DNA of 64,000 bases from Flavobacterium circumlabens (GTDB taxonomy: Bacteria; Bacteroidota; Bacteroidia; Flavobacteriales; Flavobacteriaceae), in NCBI RefSeq assembly GCF_004345565.1, contig NZ_SLWA01000003.1, positions 496,001 through 560,000 of the forward strand, written 5' to 3'. A program made the position numbers and the translations under genes. The notes under the pieces were generated by a model. The model searched no databases, was not told where the DNA came from, and was given only the letters and a program-made list of their open reading frames with translations. Below are positions 37,957 through 47,442 of the stretch, one piece after another. How positions within the stretch are numbered: the stretch's first letter is position 1; the number at the start of each line of letters is the position of its first letter.

Positions 37957-38240
37957 TAAAGAAAGAATAAATAAAAATGTGTTAGTGTAGGCTTATAAAA
38001 CACCATAAGCGCTCAAAATCTTTAGAAATGTTATTTTGCAATCAACAATTATATTGAGTTTTTCTTACTAAATAACAGTTTAATCAATAATAATTTAAGA
38101 TTATTCTATTAACACTGTTGAAAATACTATAAAGAAACAATTTTTTTTGTTTGATATTTTGATAAATTATCTTTACTATCGTTTAAAAATTAAATTAAAT
38201 GTTTTTTTATTCTTTTTATTTTAGATTAATGCAAAATTAA

Positions 38241-38271
38241 TTAGGAAACATAGAATTTAAACATATATTTG
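38241..38271 (+). promoter_or_regulatory. Probable promoter of susC/susD
   Basis: TATATTTG (38264-38271) exactly matches the Bacteroidota TAnnTTTG -7 box. TTAG, a one-mismatch TTTG, lies 19 bases upstream at 38241-38244. The first operator begins about 11 bases downstream, that is, at the expected transcription start. Confidence 0.65.
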
Positions 38272-38281
38272 TATTTTAAAT

Positions 38282-38297
38282 ATGTGCTGGGGCACAG
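38282..38297. promoter_or_regulatory. LacI-type operator before susC, site 1
   Basis: TGTGC-TGGG-GCACA with the flanking base pattern of the palindrome at 13465-13500. It sits just downstream of the -7 box, where a repressor would block initiation. Its centre is GG rather than CG, so it may be the weaker of the two susC sites. Confidence 0.75.
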
Positions 38298-38338
38298 ACA
38301 ATTCAGGGCTTGTATTTAGTCTTTTTTTAAATCGGAAA

Positions 38339-38354
38339 CTGTGCTCGTGCACAG
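38339..38354. promoter_or_regulatory. LacI-type operator before susC, site 2
   Basis: CTGTGC-TCGT-GCACAG has perfect 6-bp arms and a CG centre, the same core as the divergent operator at 13475-13490. It lies 57 bases after site 1, in the 5' leader, which may allow cooperative binding or a roadblock. Confidence 0.82.
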
Positions 38355-38398
38355 ATAGGAAAAAACAACTAACTAACTTATAATTTAACCAACTTATT

Positions 38399-41300
38399 AT
38401 GAAAATGAGAAACCAATTTAATGTATTTATTTCGTTTGTTTTGTTCTTGGTGGTCCATTCTATGAATGCCCAGGAAAAAACTGTAAACGGAGTTATTGCT
38501 GACGCGCAAGGCCAGCCCGTTCCGGGTGTTAATATTCTAGAGAAAGGCACAACAAATAGTGGCTCAACAGATTTTGACGGCAAGTTTACAATGAAGGTAC
38601 AGGATTCAAAATCAATATTGATATTTAGTTTTGTGGGTTTTAAAACTAAAGAAGTTCCTGCAGGTCAGGGAGCCTCTTTAAAGATAGTTCTTGTTGAAGC
38701 CGGGACAGCTTTGGATGAGGTAGTAGTGGTAGGGTATGGTACTCAAAAGAAAAAGGATTTAACAGGAGCCGTTGGATCTGCAAATTTAAAGCAATTTGAA
38801 GATTCGCCTAATACCAGTATTCTTCAGTCTCTTCAAGGTTCACTTCCGGGAGTTACTATAGGTCAGACAGCCACGGCGGGTACTGACCAAACCATTGTAG
38901 TGCGTGGAAGAAATACTCTTGGAGGAAATACGGGTGTTTTAATCATATTGGATGGTGCAGTATACCGCGGGGCCTTTACTGATTTAAATCCGGCAGATAT
39001 TCAATCTGTAGATGTCTTGAAGGATCCTAGCAGCAAGGCAATATATGGCGCTCAGGCTGCAAATGGTATCATTATGGTGACTTCAAAAAAGGGTAAAAAG
39101 AGCCAGAAAACAGAAGTGAATTATTCAACTTTTTACTCTATCCAATCGCCTATCATAAACAGAAGGACCTTAAATAGAGAAGAGTTTATAGAGTCTTCCA
39201 GAGTAAATCAATATACTAAAGGATTTCTTGCACCTGATTATGTTACTCCAAATCCAAATTACAATTATTTAACTGATAGTGGGATAGCGGCCAACCTTGA
39301 TATTCAAAATTCCATTAATAATGGAACTGATTTCAATTGGTTTGAGGCAGGACAAAATAACAGTCCATATATAGTAGATCATCAGTTAAGTGTCCGAGGA
39401 GGAAGTGAAAAAACAACATTCTTTTTATCTGCAGGGTATACCGATCAGCTTGGATGGATTGTAAATGATAATTATAAACGTAATTCAGTACGTGTAAATA
39501 TTGATACTCAGGTAAATGACTGGCTAAAAGTGGGTGTTAATACTTTTGGAGCTTTTTCTGACCGTTCGGGAGTTTCACCCAACCTTCAGCAATTTGTTTT
39601 AATGAGCCCGTTAAATACCCCGTTCAATACGGACGGAACCTTAAGACAAAACCCTGCAGGGAATAACCTGGAAAACCCCTTTTTATCAGTTCTGTCCGAT
39701 GATTTGGACAAGCAAAGTAATATAGGCGCTCAGGCATATGCTTCTATTGATGTTCCTGGAATTAAAGGATTAAACTACAGAATTAATTATAATAACAACT
39801 ACCGATGGAATCAAAGGTTTAATTCAAATCCAAATGGTGCCAACAAACAAGGGACAGCTTATAAGAATAATGCAAGCACCTATGATACCGCGTTGGATAA
39901 TATCTTAAGTTATAATACTCACTTAGATGAAAGGCATCTGCATGGATTAAATGCTACGTTAGTGTATGGATGGAACAGAATTGAGAATGAATTTACCAAT
40001 GCTTCGGCAAGTCAATTTTCAAATCAGACTTTAGGATATAATAACTTAGGGGTTGGACTTATTCCAAAAGTTGGATCAGGAGGCTATGAAGAATCTTTCC
40101 TTTCAACAACAGCCAGAATAATTTATGATTATGACGGGAAATATTTATTTAATGCAAGTATTCGCAGGGACGGGCATTCCGCTTTTGCTGAAGGTAATAA
40201 AATAGGCTATTTTCCTGCTGTTTCTGCGGGTTGGGTCTTGTCAAAAGAAGGTTTTCTATCTAAATATTCACAAATTAACCTGCTTAAATTGAGAGCCAGT
40301 TACGGCTTAAACGGTAACACTTCACCGCGTTATTCGTCACAGAGTACTTATTCCTCAAGCACCGATAGTCAATATGTTTTTGGAGATAATGCACAGACAG
40401 TGAATAGTTTTACCTTAAATGGACTAATTAGTCCGGATTTAACTTGGGAAAAAACAGAAGGTTATAATGTTGGATTGGATTTTGCTTTTTTAAATAATCG
40501 TATTTCCGGTAGTGCAGATTATTACCTGTCAACTACAAGGGATATGCTATTCGACAGAGCTTTAAGTGCAACTGCGGGTGTTAATTCAGTTAGGGTTAAT
40601 ATTGGGGAGCTGCAAAATACCGGATTTGAATTTAATTTAAGTTTTAACCCAGTTAGAAGCAAGGACTGGAATTGGGATCTGGGATTAAACTTCTCTCATA
40701 ATGATAATAAAATTACAGGTTTGACAGGAGAAGATTTAGACAATAATGGAAAAGAAGATGACTTGGTTCAGAATAATTATTTTATTGGAAAATCAATAGG
40801 GGTGGTGTATACGTATGTACAGGACGGGATTTATCAGCTTGGAGATGCAATACCGGCAGGTTCAGAACCGGGCTCATACAAATTTAAAGACCTTGATGGT
40901 AACGGTGTCATAGATGTTAAGGACAGGACTTTTATAGGAAAAGCAGAAGCTGACTATCAATTTGGTATAAGCAATAATCTTACATACAAAAACTTCTCTT
41001 TAAAATTCTTTATCAGTTCCATTCAAGGTGGTATTGCAGCTAATGATCCATGGTCAAATGGTGGTGGTTATTATGGTTTAACCACTTATGTTGCCAATAA
41101 TCATTTTAGTGATATTGATGCATGGGCTCCCAATAATCCAAATGCAGAATACAGCAGAGCCAACTCAATTTCTCCAATAACGGACTTTTCTCCTTATAAA
41201 GACAGAAGTTTTGTCAGGCTGCAGGATATATCATTTGCTTATACAATGGACAAAGAACTTGTAAAAAAAGCAGGGCTTTCTAATGTGAAAATTTATGTAA

Positions 41301-41461
41301 GCGGGAAAAATCTTGCCACTTGGACCAAGTGGAAAGGGTGGGATCCAGAAACAGTTTCAGGATTAGGTATTTCTCCAAAAGTTCCGGGCACTCAAAATGA
41401 TGTTTATCCTGCTTTACCGGTTATGAAGAGTGTTAATTTGGGACTTGACCTAACTTTTTAA
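38399..41461 (+). CDS. susC: SusC-like TonB-dependent outer-membrane transporter
   Basis: 1020 residues. Signal peptide about 1-24, then a carboxypeptidase-regulatory-like domain (about 28-105, VNGVIADAQGQPVPGVNIL). A TonB-box/plug region follows (VVVVGYGTQKKKDLTGAV, about 115-132), and then a 22-strand barrel ending in an aromatic residue. It imports oligosaccharides through the outer membrane together with the SusD protein encoded 21 bases downstream. It is the only SusC in the window besides the chitin locus, so it probably feeds all the enzymes of this locus. Two LacI-type operators lie in its promoter. Confidence 0.96.
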   Translation: MKMRNQFNVFISFVLFLVVHSMNAQEKTVNGVIADAQGQPVPGVNILEKGTTNSGSTDFDGKFTMKVQDSKSILIFSFVGFKTKEVPAGQGASLKIVLVEAGTALDEVVVVGYGTQKKKDLTGAVGSANLKQFEDSPNTSILQSLQGSLPGVTIGQTATAGTDQTIVVRGRNTLGGNTGVLIILDGAVYRGAFTDLNPADIQSVDVLKDPSSKAIYGAQAANGIIMVTSKKGKKSQKTEVNYSTFYSIQSPIINRRTLNREEFIESSRVNQYTKGFLAPDYVTPNPNYNYLTDSGIAANLDIQNSINNGTDFNWFEAGQNNSPYIVDHQLSVRGGSEKTTFFLSAGYTDQLGWIVNDNYKRNSVRVNIDTQVNDWLKVGVNTFGAFSDRSGVSPNLQQFVLMSPLNTPFNTDGTLRQNPAGNNLENPFLSVLSDDLDKQSNIGAQAYASIDVPGIKGLNYRINYNNNYRWNQRFNSNPNGANKQGTAYKNNASTYDTALDNILSYNTHLDERHLHGLNATLVYGWNRIENEFTNASASQFSNQTLGYNNLGVGLIPKVGSGGYEESFLSTTARIIYDYDGKYLFNASIRRDGHSAFAEGNKIGYFPAVSAGWVLSKEGFLSKYSQINLLKLRASYGLNGNTSPRYSSQSTYSSSTDSQYVFGDNAQTVNSFTLNGLISPDLTWEKTEGYNVGLDFAFLNNRISGSADYYLSTTRDMLFDRALSATAGVNSVRVNIGELQNTGFEFNLSFNPVRSKDWNWDLGLNFSHNDNKITGLTGEDLDNNGKEDDLVQNNYFIGKSIGVVYTYVQDGIYQLGDAIPAGSEPGSYKFKDLDGNGVIDVKDRTFIGKAEADYQFGISNNLTYKNFSLKFFISSIQGGIAANDPWSNGGGYYGLTTYVANNHFSDIDAWAPNNPNAEYSRANSISPITDFSPYKDRSFVRLQDISFAYTMDKELVKKAGLSNVKIYVSGKNLATWTKWKGWDPETVSGLGISPKVPGTQNDVYPALPVMKSVNLGLDLTF

Positions 41462-41482
41462 TAATTTAAAAATATATTCATT

Positions 41483-43219
41483 ATGAAAAAATCTAATTAT
41501 ACTAAATTTTTTGCTGCCTTGGTGTTATTCGGAACATTAGGATCTTGCAATGAGGAAGAGTTTCTAAGGGAAGATCCAATAGCTCTTTATACTCCTGAAA
41601 ATGTATTTTCGAACAGTGCCGGAATTGAGGGAGTTATTACTAACTTCTACGTCAAGGAGCGCTACATTTATTATATCGGAGCCTCAGATGTTTCCCAATC
41701 ATTGCTATATGGTACTGATTCTTTCTTTTCTGGAAGGGGAACTGGAACCAATGAGAAAATCGGATCATTGGTTACTGCTTTAGTACCTTCCAATTATGCG
41801 CCAACCTTCTATTATCAGGAGAATTTTAAAATAATAGCCTTGGCCAACCTATTAATTGAAAACATTAATAAATCCACCCTGACTGCCGAACAAAAAATAC
41901 CAGTTATTGCCGAGGCAAAATTTTTCAGAGGAAAAGCGTATCGAGACCTGGTTTATCTTTACGGAGGTGTGCCATTGGTAACAGAATTCGCTACAACACC
42001 AGTACTGGATAGGGTCCGTGCTACAAAGATAGAAATTCTTAATCAAATGGCGCTTGATTTTAAGGACGCAGCCGACGGTATGCTGCCCATAAATAAAGTG
42101 AAAGACGGGAGGGTTTCTAACATAGTAGCCAGCTTTTATTTAGGTGAAACATTAATATCACTAGGCCGTTCGGCAGAAGCTGTTACCGAAATTTCAAAGG
42201 TAGTCAACGATCCAAATGTTGGTTTGATGAAAGGCCGTTTCGGTACGCGTTCTTCGGTTTTTGGCAAAGATGTATTTTGGGATTTGTGGCAGAGAGGGAA
42301 TCAAAACAGGACATCGGGCAACAAAGAAGCGCTTTGGGTTGTACAGTTTGAGACCGATGTTCCAGGTGGAATCATTAAATCAACAGATGCAGGGGGAGCA
42401 AATCAATTCGAGCGCAGCTGTAATCCTGCTGTTTGGAGCATTACTGATCCCGATGGAAAACCAGGGTTTTTGGGAAGACGTTCAAATGACAATATCGGCG
42501 GCAATGGTGTATCCTTTCTGCAGCCAACCGCTTATACCACAAATACAGTTAACGACATAGGCGGCGGACTATGGCCTGCTAATTACATTGGAGATATCAG
42601 ATGCAACGATGCCAATTTAATTAAGGACGCACTTTATGATAATCCTGCATCGGCTTATTTTGGAAAAAAGGTATCGCAATTTAGAGGTAAAAATATGGGA
42701 ACAGGAGTAGGCACGCCTCTGCAGGTTGCAAATGCAGGGGGCTGGAGATTCTATAAATGGTTTGTAAAGTCAACAACACCGGGCGATCATCCTGCAGGCT
42801 TGAATGATCCTAACAATCCACTACTTCTAGGCAGTGGTGCAGGTGCTACTTATCACGATGATTATATTCTGCGTTTACCTGAAGCTTACTTATTAAGAGC
42901 TGAGGCATATTTAGCCTTAGGAAATCAAGGCTTAGCTGCTGCTGATATTAATGTTGTTCGCTCCAGAGCAGGTGCTGCTGATGTTTTGCCAGGAAATGTT
43001 AATATCGATTACATTCTTGATGAAAGAACCAGAGAAATGGTTTTTGAGGAAATGCGTTCAATTACTTTAAGACGTGTAGGTAAATATGGAGAGCGTGTTG
43101 TTAAATATAATTGGCTTACAGGACCTACATATGCACCTAAATATGATTTATGGCCTATTCCTCAAAAAGAAATTGAAGCCAATACTGGTGCCGTTCTGGT
43201 TCAAAATCCAGGGTATTAA
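41483..43219 (+). CDS. susD: SusD-like surface glycan-binding lipoprotein
   Basis: 578 residues. A lipoprotein signal ends at Cys22 (GTLGSC), followed by acidic residues NEEE, which resembles the Bacteroidota lipoprotein export signal for surface display. The RagB/SusD fold is supported by the TPR-like helices and by the end domain (LRLPEAYLLRAEAYLALGN, later LDERTREMVFEEMRSITLRR), and the LWPIPQKEIEANTG closing motif is typical. It caps the SusC pore and binds glycan. A hairpin follows its stop. Confidence 0.95.
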   Translation: MKKSNYTKFFAALVLFGTLGSCNEEEFLREDPIALYTPENVFSNSAGIEGVITNFYVKERYIYYIGASDVSQSLLYGTDSFFSGRGTGTNEKIGSLVTALVPSNYAPTFYYQENFKIIALANLLIENINKSTLTAEQKIPVIAEAKFFRGKAYRDLVYLYGGVPLVTEFATTPVLDRVRATKIEILNQMALDFKDAADGMLPINKVKDGRVSNIVASFYLGETLISLGRSAEAVTEISKVVNDPNVGLMKGRFGTRSSVFGKDVFWDLWQRGNQNRTSGNKEALWVVQFETDVPGGIIKSTDAGGANQFERSCNPAVWSITDPDGKPGFLGRRSNDNIGGNGVSFLQPTAYTTNTVNDIGGGLWPANYIGDIRCNDANLIKDALYDNPASAYFGKKVSQFRGKNMGTGVGTPLQVANAGGWRFYKWFVKSTTPGDHPAGLNDPNNPLLLGSGAGATYHDDYILRLPEAYLLRAEAYLALGNQGLAAADINVVRSRAGAADVLPGNVNIDYILDERTREMVFEEMRSITLRRVGKYGERVVKYNWLTGPTYAPKYDLWPIPQKEIEANTGAVLVQNPGY

Positions 43220-43251
43220 TTTAGTTTGATTAGTTTTTGTTTTTTAACTGT

Positions 43252-43279
43252 AGCCCCGCCTGTATCTACATGCGGGGTT
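43252..43279 (+). terminator. Hairpin between susD and uxaC
   Basis: CCCCGC (43254-43259) pairs with GCGGGG (43272-43277), with an inner TGTA/TACA stem. It lies 33 bases after the susD stop. It is GC-rich in an AT-rich region but has only a short T tract, so it may attenuate rather than stop transcription into uxaC. Confidence 0.65.
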
Positions 43280-43376
43280 ATATATAATAATTGATTTTTT
43301 ATATAAGCAAAATGTTAACTGCTTTATGCAAATGCTCTGAACAGCAGTTAAAAATAAGCTACTTACACCTTTTATA

Positions 43377-44783
43377 ATGTCAAAACCTGAATTTCTTGGA
43401 CCAAATTATTTTCTGGAGAGCCCAACGGCAGTTTTTCTTTTTCATGAGATAGCCCAAGCTCTTCCTATTGTGGACTACCACAATCATATCAATGTATCGC
43501 ATTTGGCGAGCAATAAAAAATTCAGTAACATCGCTGAACTTTGGGTCTGCAGTGACCCCTACAAGCACAGATCAATGAGGATTAACGGTGTAGCAGAACA
43601 TTATATCTCAGGAGCGGCCTCTGATGAAGAAAAATTTTTTCACTGGGCAAAAACATTCCCCAAAACGATGGGAAATCCTCTGTTTCACTGGTCCTACTTA
43701 GAGTTGAAAAATATCTTCGGCATCCAGGAGCTTTTAACAGAAGAGAGTGCTCCAAGAATATGGGACACTTGTAATAGACTTCTGGAACAGGATGATTTCT
43801 CAGCAAGAGCACTGATGGAGAAGTATAATGTAGAGACTTTTTGTACTTCAGATAATTGGTTTGATGATTTAAAGGTACATAAAGAAGCATCATTAGGATC
43901 GAAGTTTACCGTTCTGCCATCTTTGCGTTGCGACCTTGCACTGCATACTGATTCATGGGAATCATCTCAGTTTCTGCAGCAGTTATCACAGCATTCCTCA
44001 ATTTCAATTGATGGATTTTCGGACTTTAAGGCAGCTTTGCGATTTCAGTTGGATTATTTTCATGAAAATGGGTGCCGACTCGCGGATCAGGCTTTGGATG
44101 CAGGCTTTACTTTTAAGATTGTTTCGGAGCAAAAGGCTGCTGAATTATTTGCTAAAGTTTTAGACCATAAAGAATTAAGTTTTGAGGAAAAGACACAATT
44201 GCAGTGTTTTATTTTATTATTTCTGGGCGGTGAGTTTGCTTCTTTAGGCTGGACGATGCAACTTCACGTTGGAGCCCAGCGTTATACGAGCTCACGTTTG
44301 AGAAGTATGGCGGGAGCCGCAGGAGGTTACGCATCAATTGGAAGTGCTGCCTGCATTACCAGTATCTGCAGTTTATTGGATAGACTTGAACAAAATAATA
44401 GTCTGCCTAATACGCTACTCTTTACATTGAATCCGTCAGATAATGAGGCTTTTGCCACCCTAACAGGGTCTTTTGCCCAAGATGGCATGCCGGGAAAAAT
44501 ACAGTTCGGACCTGCATGGTGGTTCAATGACCATATTGAAGGCATTAAATCGCAGCTTCTGGCATCAGCAAATTATTCGCTCTTAAGTCGTTTTGTTGGC
44601 ATGACTACAGATTCACGAAGCATATTGTCTTTCTCAAGGCATGATTATTTCAGGAGAATTTTATGCAATATAATCGGAGACTGGGTGGAAAAGGGACTGC
44701 TTCCAAAAGATAATATTTACCTAAAAGAATTAATAACCGATATATGCTATACCAATAGTAAAAAAATGATTTCAAATGAATAA
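43377..44783 (+). CDS. uxaC: Glucuronate (uronate) isomerase
   Basis: 468 residues, cytoplasmic. The N-terminal metal motif DYHNHI (His35, His37) matches E. coli UxaC DFHCHL, and length (about 470) agrees. Further family motifs: FCTSDNWFDDL, LHVGAQRYTSSRLRSMAG and FNDHIEGIKSQL. It converts D-glucuronate to D-fructuronate (and galacturonate to tagaturonate), the first step of the Ashwell pathway. Its 3' end overlaps the next gene by 8 bases, so the two are translationally coupled. Confidence 0.95.
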   Translation: MSKPEFLGPNYFLESPTAVFLFHEIAQALPIVDYHNHINVSHLASNKKFSNIAELWVCSDPYKHRSMRINGVAEHYISGAASDEEKFFHWAKTFPKTMGNPLFHWSYLELKNIFGIQELLTEESAPRIWDTCNRLLEQDDFSARALMEKYNVETFCTSDNWFDDLKVHKEASLGSKFTVLPSLRCDLALHTDSWESSQFLQQLSQHSSISIDGFSDFKAALRFQLDYFHENGCRLADQALDAGFTFKIVSEQKAAELFAKVLDHKELSFEEKTQLQCFILLFLGGEFASLGWTMQLHVGAQRYTSSRLRSMAGAAGGYASIGSAACITSICSLLDRLEQNNSLPNTLLFTLNPSDNEAFATLTGSFAQDGMPGKIQFGPAWWFNDHIEGIKSQLLASANYSLLSRFVGMTTDSRSILSFSRHDYFRRILCNIIGDWVEKGLLPKDNIYLKELITDICYTNSKKMISNE

Positions 44784-45615
44784 TACACAAACAAAAGTAG
44801 CTGTTGTAACAGGTGCAGGGGGAACACTCTGCTCGGAGATGGCACGCAGTTTAGCCGCTCAGGGTTTTAAGGTAGCATTACTTGGAAGAACCCTTGAAAA
44901 ATTAAAATTAGTAGAAGAGCAGATTACAGCTCAGGGAGGAACTGCCATTTCTATAGCGGTTGATGTTTCCAATAACGAATCTGTAACTGAGGCAAAAAAT
45001 ATTGTAAAGAAAGAACTTGGTATCTGTACTGTGCTTATAAACGGTGCAGGAGGAAATCAAATGGAAGCGCTTACAAATACAACAGAATTCAACGAAGGTG
45101 AACTTGATGGAACCGATGGGATTAAAGGCTTTTTTAATCTTGATATGAATGTTTTCCAAAGTGTAATTAATGTAAATACTATGGGTACGGTCATCCCGTC
45201 TTTTGTATTTGGAAAAGATATGGCTGCACAGAAAAATGGGGTAATTATCAATATTGCCTCTATGAACAGCTACCGTCCTTTGACAAAAGTAGGGGCATAC
45301 GGAATGGCAAAAGCTGGAATAGCCAATTTTACCCAATGGCTTGCCACTTATCTTGCACCGGCCAATGTGAGGGTAAATGCAATTGCTCCGGGATTTTTCT
45401 TAAATGAAAGGAGCAAAAAAATCATGTATAATGAGGACGGCTCCCAGACAGCACGCGCCGAAAATGTATTGGGGCATACTCCAATGAAGCGTTTTGGAGA
45501 AGCTTCGGAATTAATCGGATGCATGAACTGGCTTATCGATGATAAGGCAGCATCATTTGTTACCGGAATTGTTATTCCGGTAGATGGAGGATTTTTGTCA
45601 TCATCAGGGGTTTAA
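44776..45615 (+). CDS. SDR oxidoreductase, probable fructuronate reductase (mannonate oxidoreductase)
   Basis: 279 residues. Rossmann motif VTGAGGTLCSEMARSLA, NAG-type loop (INGAGG) and the catalytic Tyr175-x3-Lys179 (YGMAK) identify a classical SDR. It lies between UxaC and UxuA, and no UxuB of the long-chain family is present. It therefore most likely reduces D-fructuronate to D-mannonate, as annotated for similar SDRs in Bacteroidota. The 8-base overlap with uxaC supports a consecutive step. Specificity is inferred from context. Confidence 0.88.
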   Translation: MNNTQTKVAVVTGAGGTLCSEMARSLAAQGFKVALLGRTLEKLKLVEEQITAQGGTAISIAVDVSNNESVTEAKNIVKKELGICTVLINGAGGNQMEALTNTTEFNEGELDGTDGIKGFFNLDMNVFQSVINVNTMGTVIPSFVFGKDMAAQKNGVIINIASMNSYRPLTKVGAYGMAKAGIANFTQWLATYLAPANVRVNAIAPGFFLNERSKKIMYNEDGSQTARAENVLGHTPMKRFGEASELIGCMNWLIDDKAASFVTGIVIPVDGGFLSSSGV

Positions 45616-45645
45616 TCTAAATTTAAAATTATAAATAATAAAGAT

Positions 45646-46389
45646 ATGAGTGTAGATCAATACAAAAAAGAAGTCAGCATGATGAAGCTTGATAAGCTTA
45701 TTGAAATGCGGGAGAATGTTTCCAAGGCAATGTTTCCTATTTCAGATAATGAATTATTAAACAGGTTTCAGGAGTTATATACCGGGGCAATTAATGATGT
45801 ACTTAGAGAATTCTGCCTAATGAATCAGGCTCTCCCAAATCATATTATTCCACTAAGGGAATATCGTACTGTGGCAGGATTTGCCTTTACGGTAAAAAGT
45901 TCTACCAGCACGAAGGTATCTGGAGAAATGGAATTCCGTACCCAGATGCTCGATGAAATGCATGAAAATGCCTTTGTAGTGTGGGACAGCAGTAAGGATG
46001 AAGAGTCAACTTCATGGGGTGGTGTAATGACCGCTACCGCAAAAGGAAAAAAGATAAGGGCAGCTTGTCTGGACGGAGGTATTCGTGACACGCATCAGAT
46101 ATTAGAAGCTGATTTTCCTGTTTTTTATAAATACCGCTCATCCAATGGTAGTTTGGGCCGTTGTCTGATTACAGATTATCAGGTGCCGCTTCAGATTGGA
46201 AATGTAATTATAAAGCCTGGAGATATCGTTCTGGGAGATGTAGACGGCGTTTTGGTAGTTCCAAGGGATATTGCTTTTGAAGTACTGGTAAGAGCTGAGG
46301 AAATTAAGGAAAATGAAAAGAAGATTTTTGGATGGGTTGCAGAAGGACAGAGTGTAAGGGATATCACTGACAAGGGCGGCTATTTTTAA
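45646..46389 (+). CDS. Cytoplasmic RraA-family protein
   Basis: 247 residues without a signal peptide. The RraA fold shows CLDGGIRDTHQI (the Arg-Asp pair used for metal-enolate binding in HMG/CHA aldolases) and GDIVLGDVDGVLVVPRDIAFEV. An N-terminal 35-residue helical extension is present. Family members retro-aldol or decarboxylate 2-oxo acids. Such genes are frequent in uronate operons, but their step there is not established; an aldolase for a 2-oxo-acid intermediate or a metabolite-repair role are both possible. It is distinct from the exported paralogue at 20670. Confidence 0.85.
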   Translation: MSVDQYKKEVSMMKLDKLIEMRENVSKAMFPISDNELLNRFQELYTGAINDVLREFCLMNQALPNHIIPLREYRTVAGFAFTVKSSTSTKVSGEMEFRTQMLDEMHENAFVVWDSSKDEESTSWGGVMTATAKGKKIRAACLDGGIRDTHQILEADFPVFYKYRSSNGSLGRCLITDYQVPLQIGNVIIKPGDIVLGDVDGVLVVPRDIAFEVLVRAEEIKENEKKIFGWVAEGQSVRDITDKGGYF

Positions 46390-46405
46390 TTTCTAAAAAA
46401 ATACA

Positions 46406-47374
46406 ATGAAATTATCATTTTTATTTTTTGGCAATACCCCGGATGAAAAGTGGGAACTGTGCAGACAGATGGGTATTGACTACGCTATTGCAAAATTAGC
46501 CCCTGAACTAACAGGAATGCCTTCCATTGACAATTTTGAATCTTTTGAAAAATCAAAAGAAATTTATGTAAAGCAAGGCTTTAATTTATACGGACTTGAA
46601 GGTGACCAGTTTGATATGACCCGGATAAAATTAGGACTTCCGGGCAAAGAGCAGGATATTGAAAAATACTGCCGGATGTTGGAGAATATGAACAGGCTAG
46701 ATGTGAGACTGCTCTGTTATAATTTTATGGCAACAGGCTGGTACAGAACCCGTAAAGACATTAAAGAAAGAGGAGGTGCCATTGTCAGTGGATTTTCCAT
46801 GAAAGAGGCAGCCCTTGAGCCCGCATCGCAACATGGTCTATTTAGTGAAAATCAAATCTGGGATAATTACCAGTGGTTTATAGAGCAGGTTATGCTGGTA
46901 GCGGAATCCAACGGTGTTAAAATGGCGCTTCATCCCGATGATCCGCCTATTACGCCTATACATGGAATAAGCCGTATTTTAATTTCAGCGGAAGCTATCG
47001 ACAGGGCATTATCTTTTTCACAAAGTCCGTCGCATGGACTTACCTTTTGTCAGGGAACCTATACCACTATGAATGAAGATGTATTAGGTATGATTGAAAA
47101 ACACGGCAGAAACAATAAGATATTTTTTGTGCATATAAGGGATGTTGTAGGAACACCCGAGGATTTCCGGGAGACTTTCCATGATAACGGACCAACTGAT
47201 ATGTTCAGGATGATGCAGGCTTATAAAGCTGTGGGATTTGACGGCCCACTGCGCTCGGACCATGTACCGACAATGGCGGGAGAAAGCAATGAACATTTCG
47301 GTTATGAGATGAAGGGGAATCTCTTTGGAATTGGTTATATCAAAGGACTTATGGATGCTTGTGGCATTCAATAG
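46406..47374 (+). CDS. uxuA: Mannonate dehydratase
   Basis: 322 residues, a TIM-barrel enzyme that dehydrates D-mannonate to 2-keto-3-deoxygluconate. Metal-site segments are visible: ALHPDDPP (His), LTFCQGTY (Cys), FFVHIRDV (His) and RSDHVPTM (Asp/His). It is shorter than E. coli UxuA (about 394 residues), mainly in loops, as in other Bacteroidota forms. It is 16 bases after the RraA-like gene in the same operon. Confidence 0.92.
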   Translation: MKLSFLFFGNTPDEKWELCRQMGIDYAIAKLAPELTGMPSIDNFESFEKSKEIYVKQGFNLYGLEGDQFDMTRIKLGLPGKEQDIEKYCRMLENMNRLDVRLLCYNFMATGWYRTRKDIKERGGAIVSGFSMKEAALEPASQHGLFSENQIWDNYQWFIEQVMLVAESNGVKMALHPDDPPITPIHGISRILISAEAIDRALSFSQSPSHGLTFCQGTYTTMNEDVLGMIEKHGRNNKIFFVHIRDVVGTPEDFRETFHDNGPTDMFRMMQAYKAVGFDGPLRSDHVPTMAGESNEHFGYEMKGNLFGIGYIKGLMDACGIQ

Positions 47375-47442
47375 AGAATTTTATTAGAATCTGTTAATAA
47401 ATTAAACACAACTGCTCGTTTTAGTAGTAAATCTATAATATA

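Noticed and set aside
44908..45336. 142-codon ORF on the minus strand
   Set aside because: It lies entirely within the SDR gene, which has all SDR motifs and an overlap with uxaC; the minus-strand frame is Cys/Tyr/Phe-rich with no family signature.
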